Below are positions 56,942-64,000 of a stretch of 64,000 bases of DNA, in pieces. Each line of letters opens with the position of its first letter. Position 1 is the stretch's first letter. The stretch covers positions 99,930,244 to 99,994,243 of the forward strand of contig NC_058521.1 in NCBI RefSeq assembly GCF_904849725.1, given 5' to 3'. A program made the position numbers and the translations under genes. The notes beneath the pieces are model-generated. The model was given only the letters and a program-made list of their open reading frames with translations. It ran no database searches and had not been told where the DNA came from. The DNA comes from Hordeum vulgare subsp. vulgare. Its lineage: Eukaryota > Streptophyta > Magnoliopsida > Poales > Poaceae.

Positions 56942-57448
56942 ATTTGTAACCTGTTCTTCAAGAGTAATTCTTTAACTTGATGCATATTCATGATTATTCC
57001 ACCCAGATGAGTTACACTAATGATGCATGATATTGTCATCCTTCACTTTCATTGTTCATATCATGGGCTGTTTGCGAGTACATTCAAAGTACTCATTGGC
57101 TTGCCACTAGTGATTTCATTGACCAGGTATGAAAGAACATGATATGGTGAAGATTAACTCGGTGACGTTCTTGTGAGCTAGGATGCTTCCCAGTTAGAAT
57201 GCCTGTAGGTTAAGGTTGATGGCATGGGTCCACGCTTTCAACCAATAATTCCGCTATTGGTTCAGTTTCAAGTGTAGGTCTTTAAGGCCCTATTTATGTA
57301 AGACTCGACCGAAGTGGTCATTTATTGTATCAAATGGTATGTATGTATGTAAGAATCTTTTATTCGGTATCTGTGTTCGGTGAACATTGATCTCTGGGAT
57401 CACTAAGCCCGGCGATTCTCGACTCGTAAGTCGGGGTCCCCACAGAGC

Positions 57449-57460
57449 TGGTATCACAGC
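57449..57460 (+). other. Primer-binding site of the LARD-like element
   Basis: TGGTATCACAGC, four bases after the LTR, matches the initiator tRNA-Met complement TGGTATCAGAGC except for one base. It fixes the plus orientation. Confidence 0.75.
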
Positions 57461-60400
57461 TATCCTGACTGTAGGAAGCCCTTAGTTAGCACGGACGTTA
57501 GATAGGGTAAAGGTTCTTTCCATATTTTTCAAAATTCTTACAAAACCTATATATTTTCTCGACTCTCCTAAATCTTCAAAGAAATTGAAGGTTATGCTCT
57601 AGCCTTCCACTCTTATTTTCTTGACACTCCTCGACTACTTTTTGAAAACTTGCAAAAGGTCGCTAGTATCTTATGCCCTCTGACCACGGGATAAATTGAA
57701 ATCCTCGTGGGCAGCCCGGAAGGAAGTAACCTTTCCAGGCAAACACCTATGCTGGAGGACATAAAGGACAACTCTACGACCAGATGACACCAACAGAAGT
57801 ACCTCCATGAGGGACAAGGATATCGAGGCTTAGAAATGGTGAAACCCTGGGCACTGTTCCACAGTGATGCCACTTTCACCTACGATAATATGGATATAAT
57901 ATATGCAAACCTTGATCTGCATCACTAATAGAGCGACCTTGTCACTTATAAGTAATTGTGTCGACCACCACCGATGGATGAGAACCTTGCCATTTGGTCT
58001 GCCTCACCTTAGTGAGCAGGAAAACGGTTCTCTTCATCCCCCGCTCTAGGTGTCAGTGTAGCAATTAGTATGATTAACAGATCAAAACTCTATCATGTCT
58101 TGCAAATATCGGTGCATGAAGATGTCCCCTTGAGACCCTCGAAGCCTCAGAAGACAAGAAGACGATGACAAGATCATGAAGACAAGGAAGATCCTGTCAA
58201 TGACAACAATGAAGAACCACCTTCATCAGCAACTTCCGAGACGAGAAGACAACAAGAGTTCTCTACAACTCAAGAAAATTTCTTTGGCAAGCGACAACAA
58301 GAGGCGTGACAACACCACGAGAAGGTCCAAAAGACTCAGCGGACTCCTCTCCGGAACAAGAAGGAAGCACGACTGTCGAATCTGAGAACCTAGGATAAGA
58401 TGAGTCGTGAATTCCCTATGCGAAGTCGAGTTCGTGAAATGGTTCGGATGGACCATGTTGTGCGTTGCTTATTTTTGTTGTTTGTGCTTTGATATAAGTC
58501 GCACTTTTGCTTTGGCAACAAGCATGCGGTTATATCACTCGTCTTATTTTTAAATGTTCAAAACAATTTTTGGCACTTGTTCAAGCTGACTTTTCAACGC
58601 TTGTATGATTGCACTGAGACCCTTAGACACCTCCCCTTTGTGCTCTCTCTCTTTCTCTCACCTCTCTCGACGACTGAAGACAACAAGACAAGATGTACCA
58701 AGGATCCACTTCGAAGAACGACTGACACTGAAGACACTGACTGCGCTGTGCTTAACCACACGCAACCCGTAGGAGTGTGCTTTCCCCTCAAGATTGGGAA
58801 ACCACACTAGACCAGACTAACCTCCACAAGCCTTTCCGGCTCAAAATTTCTGGTCACGTGTCTAGTGCACGGACTTGCCAGAACATGTGTTGGTCCCCGA
58901 TAAACCCCGCTAAGCACCAGGTTCTTAATGGAACGAGTGATCACAGCGAACAAGTATCCTTCAATCTTAAGCTAGCACTGTACCCTTCATGCCATAAGAG
59001 GATCGTTCTCTGATATAGAGTATTAGACTAAGATTGTTGTGATGACAATAGTTGTCTTGAGGATATAGCTAGACTATTTTGGTGGATTGTGAGACCCTTA
59101 TAAAGGTAGGTAAACTTGGTGGAACAAATTGGTATATTAGCATAATCTACATAATCTGGAGTAAGATTGCATTTAGTAGGATGATTATGATCTCGAACAT
59201 TATTCTTGGTGGTATACATGTCTTTAGCAAGTAGTTGCATCGGTTGGCGATAATTATCGGGATGACTCGGAGTATCAAGTAGACTTCTTATTGGATTGAG
59301 TCTTGGATTTAAATAGATAATCTTAATAGAGAGTAAGGATGACAAAACCACATGGTTCGGAGTGAATTGGATGTAGCATGATAATCTCGATCATGATACC
59401 ATGTTTCTCGGTGGATATAGAGTGCGCATACTTGGAGTTGTCAGATTGGTTTACAACCTATGTGGTTTGGCCTTGGAGATTAGATGGCCATGATTATTGA
59501 AGTTGGTGGATATACTACGACGTAATTCTTGCGGTAGTATGTGAATTATGAGGACCCTAAGAGATTATGCAGAACCCATCAATGTTAGATTTGTAGGAGT
59601 GATAGGTCCAGTGATGATTGATCAGATTGATGGATTTCTTGATCGGATTCATAGGAAGGAAACAAGATATTGGATTGGTATACTATGTGTTTCCATAATA
59701 TAGTAATGCAGTACCCTGTTCATTATATGATCCAGCTGGACATTGGATTTGTAGCATTCCAGTGCAACCTTAGCAGCTTATAGACCCCCCCCCCCCGAGG
59801 TTCTTGCATAGTTATGCATGTGCATTTGGGGCTACACCATACTTGTAGTGTTTGGCTTTAGTTTTTCCCTCAACCCGGAGTTGACTAGCATGAGCGGTGT
59901 GCATTTGACCCCGTAGGATGGTATCCTTGATGAGATGAGGTGATATCGTCCCGAGTTAGAGATCGAACTATTGGCATCTAAGGAATGTGCTTAGAGATAA
60001 GATGATAACTGTTCGCCACATCCTAAGTTCCTTGAGACCCTAGAGCTTCGCTGAGCCACAAGATGGACGGATTACGACCATAAAAGACGACTCTAAGTGG
60101 TGAAAATGTGGCTAGTACCCGCCCATAGAAAGTTCAGTTCTCCTCACCTGACTCTCGAGCACTGTGTTTATGGCATGTTTGGGGAAGGTATGTTGTCATC
60201 CTCACTGGTGATGTACTTATTCACCCCGTAAGAGGAAGAACACACCTTAGTCTTGTTTGGACGAGCCCAGGAACGCCGATTGTTATGCCTCTCTAGGGTA
60301 CAGTGATATCTCGGGAAGGTGGACTTCTTGAAGCAATCTCAAGATGACGGAAGTCTATCCTACTCAAGTCAAGACGAAGAACCGCCGTGACGAGGAAGCC

Positions 60401-61190
60401 ACGACAACGACGATGAAGCAACAGAAGTCAACCACCAACCGCGCACCGACTACATCAACGACGTCAAAAAGCCTCGACGATTCAAGGTGAAGAAGTCTTG
60501 GGCCAGCAAAAGAATCAGACGACCTCTCCTTGGTCCAAATCAAGGACGTGAGTACTAGTAAGTCATGGTGAAGACCTGTCTAAGGTAATCCACCCACCAG
60601 CTGAGTCGTGGACCTTGGGAATGGATGACTGGTCTATACTCTTGGGTAGCCAGCTTATCCAGAACCCCTCGCAACCCCCCCCCCCCAACATGGCAGGACC
60701 ATTCTGGACCTGAGCCTCCGAGCTTAGACTCGTAGGTGAGACCCAACCCGGACCCTTTCACGAGAAGCCTTCGAAGACCATTGCGACCATAGCTTGACTG
60801 CCGAAAGGTAGTCAAGGACTTCCCCGTCAGCAGGAAGCCATGCAAAGACTTTGGCAGTGCGTTCTAGCACGAGACATCTTGATGTCACTAACTGGCATGC
60901 GAAGCCCAGAACCAGAACCCAGACACACTATCTTGCCACGTATTTTGACTTGGAATGCACTTGCAAGCCAAAACCTTGCACGGACTTAGTTCACCAAGCC
61001 CTTGACCTCGGTCAACCCTAACTTATTACCAGACCCCAGCCACGATCAGGCAAGGACGTGCGAAACATTCTAAGTTGTATCATCAAGCACCTCAAGACCA
61101 CCACCGCAACATGGAGACATGAAGACTACCTCCGACTCAAGATTCTGTATCTCACCAACCCCTAGCCTAGAAATCTCGGGGACGAGATTT
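57461..61190 (+). other. Internal region of the LARD-like element, non-coding
   Basis: Only short frames exist, such as a basic 69-residue frame at 58176-58385, and none shows gag, protease, integrase, RT or RNase H motifs. C-runs occur at about 59787-59797 and 60676-60686. The element would need proteins from an autonomous partner. Confidence 0.7.
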
Positions 61191-61192
61191 TC

Positions 61193-61208
61193 TTAAGAGG
61201 GTAAGGTC
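61193..61208 (+). other. Polypurine tract of the LARD-like element
   Basis: AAGAGGGTAAGG precedes the 3' LTR, and GGGGACGAGATTTTCTTAAG just upstream is a common motif before the 3' LTR of plant gypsy elements. Confidence 0.7.
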
Positions 61209-64000
61209 TGTCACACCCTGTTTTTGGCTTCCCTGACTAATTAACTTATTTCATAATTTAGGACCAATTAATTTTTTTTGTGAATGCCTGTGATGCTTGG
61301 AGTGACTATTGTTTGCCTGTTTGTTTGAATGCATGTGATTGCTCCCCATTAATTATTGCCCTCCTCTTAATCACCTCCTCATTCCATGATCTCCTGCCTA
61401 ATGATCATGCCATGTGTTTAGAACAAATATCTATTTTTACCAAATATTATTTTCACCAAAAAGCTTTTCTTTGAATAAACTTTCAAACCCCTAAGATAAG
61501 ATTTGTACTACAAGTCCTCAAATTAGGGAATTTATTTTGCACCAATACTTTTATTTAAAACCTATTATCAAAATGTCTTTCAAAAACCATCATATTATTA
61601 TTTTAAAAGTTATTTTATTATTTTATTTAAAAGCCTTTCTATGAGGCCAGAAATGGTCTCCTATGAAGGAAAGTTATTTTTATTGCTTTTAAAATATCCA
61701 AGAAAATTTAGGGAAACTCAGTGTATATATTTATTCCATATTTATGAGTTTCAACACATGGTCATGTTCAAAATATTGGGCAAATCCCTCCAAGACCATT
61801 CCTACCTATTTCAAGCTTTTGGAATATTTGTATTAGAAATATTCTCAATAAATTCGAGTAAAATTCTAGCATGTCATCGATGATATTCTTGATGATCTTG
61901 CCAAGTTTCATTTTAATCCAAGTTTATTTGGCTCCCCTAATCACTCTAAAACCCTATCTATCCAGAATTAAATTTGAGCAACTCTACATTGTGAAGTGTC
62001 TCCAATTGTGCTCAAATTTGGTGGGCATGTTCTAATACTCCAATAAGACATCCACACCAAGTGGTACACCAAGGAGAATAGAAGAACTTGTCCTAAGACC
62101 CTCAAAACCCTCTCTGTTGATTTCAAACTTTGGTAAACTTTACATTATAAAGTTTCTCCAATTATCCTCAAACTTTTTGTGCATGCCTTAATGCTCAAAT
62201 AATGCGCCTACACCAAATATTGGATTTGTGGGAATTTACTTGAATAGGGTTCGAAGAAGAAACCCATTTCTGCCCATTTCTGGGGTTTTTCAAGTCTACA
62301 TTGGAAAACTTCTCCAGCAAATCCCAAATTTGCTGTGCAAACCTATTTTCATATACTATTTGATCCTGTTAAGTTTCATAGCCATTGGAATTCATCTGGT
62401 AGCCCAACCACAGATCAAACACCTTGTGTGCACTCACTAATTTGGTTTCTTTTGCCCCTTCCACTTTATTCCTTGAGCTCAACTTTCTACCACAACCTCT
62501 CATAGTCATATTTTACCCCTAGTAACTTTCCCATGGCCACTGGTCAATTATAGGAGAAGGTCCCTTTGTAACTTTCTCTCATTTTCACCTTTGGCAACAC
62601 TGTTTTACCTCTCCTTCCATTCTTCTGCTTAAGCTATCACTCCCAATTCTTTCCAGAACCTCTCTAGTATGGAAATGCTTCATTTGAAGCAAAGATATGG
62701 CATTCTCATGTGGAGAAAATGAGCAGCACCTCTTCAAGTTCATTTCTAGCTGAAAAGTAGCTTTTTACAGCAAGTGCTAGCTACACTTCTTTTCTTGAGC
62801 TGAATTTTTGCAGGTGTGTAGTCCTTTCATACCACATGCTCCACGACATGGTTTCACCTCCCCTCTCTTCCTGTGAAAACCATTTGTATCTGCCCCTAGT
62901 TTCCTGCTGAAATGTTTACAGCAGTCAAACCCCATTCAAACCTTCTTCACTTGGCTCCAAACTCCACCAGTGCTTCGTGGCACACATGCCTTGCATGCTT
63001 GACACCTTGGCCTGGCCAAGGGGTGGCCCAGGACACCAGGTGGGGTGGTGAGAACCTCCCTGGCGTGCAGAAACGGTGCTCTGCACCTTGTCTTCTTCCT
63101 CTAGGGCGTTCCTAGCCGTTTCATCGTGTCCCAGAGCACCAGAGCGTCACCTTTGACCAGTCCAACATCTCCCCAATGCCAGCTTGCCTCCAAAATCTCC
63201 CTGGCATGCTTGTCTACCTCGTGCTCTCAGAGCTCCAGAGAGCCCTGAGCTCTCTCCCTACTTTCCCTCTATCATCTCCTCCTCCCCTTGAGCATTACCA
63301 GCCGGGGGCAGCTCTCCCTCTCTCCTTGGAGCCCTCTTCTCCTCCCTGCTCCCTCCCCCTCTCTCTCCTCCTCCTTCCATAGCCATGGCCGACTCCCGAC
63401 GGTCTCCGCGAGAGCCAACCAACCCAGGGGGTTTCCCCCTCGCCCCTGGGCTCTCTCGTGAGCTGCCGTTGCCGCGCATCCCCTCCCTTGTGTCCCCTCT
63501 CTTCCCCTGGCGCCAGGGAATTGAGCCCTAAGAAGGCCGTGGCCGCCTCTAGTGCCGTGGAAGCCGGCGCCGCTTGGGCCCTCTCCGACCAACGGGGCCC
63601 CCGTGCAGGGCGCGGCTCACGGCCTCGGTGCCTCCGGCGGCTGGGCCGCAGCGAGAGGTGGCCAGAGGTGTGGGCCACCAGCGAAGGGGCACTCCTCCCC
63701 TGTCTCCTGCTCCAATGGGAGGTAGACGAGAGACCCGACAGGCGGGGCCCAGTCGTCAGCCTCCCAGCAGGCCGAGCCCCAAGTCCCTCTTGGCGCACTG
63801 CCGTTTTGTGCCACCCCAAGGCGAAAACATCTTTCCGTCAGTGCGCCATCGTTGTGGCTCTTCTTTTTCCCGCAGCCGTGCAACCGGGCCGGCCCAGTGC
63901 ACCGCAGCTCTGCGCTTAGTGCGAGGCCAAGGCTCATTGGTCGCTTCTTTTCCCTTATTGTTTTTCTTTCTGTAACTTAATTAATCCGTAGAATATTCAT
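61209..64000 (+). repeat. 3' LTR of the LARD-like element (partial)
   Basis: It matches 52649-55180 with small indels and substitutions, and contains about 277 bases (63630-63910) that the 5' LTR lacks. It runs off the window. Confidence 0.85.

Larger units (their letters stand above)
52649..57444 (+). repeat. 5' LTR (about 4.8 kb) of the LARD-like element
   Basis: It starts TGTCACACC and ends GTCGGGGTCCCCACA. A GC-rich patch at 54440-55130 lies in its middle. A 72-bp tandem duplication lies at 56801-56941. Compared with the 3' LTR it shows a few percent of substitutions and lacks about 277 bases near 55045-55073. Confidence 0.85.
52649..64000 (+). mobile_element. Large LTR retrotransposon lacking gag-pol (LARD-like), right end outside window
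   Basis: Two long repeats begin TGTCACACCCT..TTTTTGGCTTCCC at 52649 and 61209. The left LTR ends CCCCACA at 57444 and is followed by a primer-binding site. The internal region (57445-61208) is only 3.8 kb and shows no protease, integrase or RT motif. The upstream five bases AGTTT (52644-52648) are the candidate target duplication; the other copy is outside. It is inserted in the gypsy fragment at 52000-52648. Confidence 0.85.

Overview
This window looks like intergenic DNA from a large grass genome of the wheat/barley tribe (Triticeae). The evidence is a full-length copia element with Angela/WIS/BARE1-type LTRs (TGTTGGAAATATGCCC... ends), several more LTRs of the same superfamily, CACTA (En/Spm) transposons with CACTACTAGGAAAA ends, a Stowaway-type hairpin MITE, and deep nesting of elements. 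I found no complete host gene. Almost every recognisable coding stretch belongs to a transposable element, and nearly all are broken.

Layout. (1) 1-14935: CACTA-1, coding on the minus strand. It carries a decayed TNP2-type transposase (13925-5664), a second gene with a Ptta/En/Spm (Transposase_24-like) part and a Ulp1-protease-like part (4344-801), and a small RNase H1 N-terminal/viroplasmin-like reading frame (398-154). Two solo LTRs (6677-8408, 8460-11504) interrupt the transposase, each with a 5-bp target duplication. (2) 14936-16640, 40584-41562 and 49441-about 50005: pieces of one minus-strand copia element, A. CACTA-1 sits in its 3' LTR, a second retroelement (B/C) in its RNase H region (target duplication ATATG), and CACTA-2 in its reverse transcriptase. 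(3) 16641-40583: remnants of LTR pair B surround copia C (LTRs 17656-18757 and 37827-39532, gag-pol on the minus strand). (4) 19514-33381: CACTA-3, inserted in the copia C pol gene with target duplication TGA. It encodes no transposase. Instead it carries exon-intron fragments that read as pieces of host genes: a plastid Ycf45/SPD1-type AAA ATPase, the N-terminal part of CCR4-NOT subunit 3, and an AAA+ Clp-like protein. All lie on the minus strand. (5) 21214-29794: a young plus-strand Angela-type copia inserted exactly inside an SPD1-like exon (target duplication CAAGT). (6) 41563-49440: CACTA-2 (target duplication ACC), same terminal-repeat family as CACTA-3, with an unidentified internal cargo, a solo LTR and a 66-bp MITE. 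(7) 50006-52648: fragments of other LTR elements. (8) 52649-64000 and beyond: a large plus-strand gypsy-like element with LTRs near 4.8 kb and no gag-pol domains that I can see.

The most interesting object is CACTA-3. It has gathered exons of at least two confidently recognised host genes, and probably a third, in one orientation behind a GC-rich block, so a chimeric transcript is possible. Also worth attention are the young Angela element whose LTRs differ at only about six positions although its interior is riddled with stops, the common upstream module shared by the two CACTA-1 genes, and the nesting order that the target duplications allow one to read directly. Exon boundaries and family names come from reading translations by eye. 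No alignment or database search was run.
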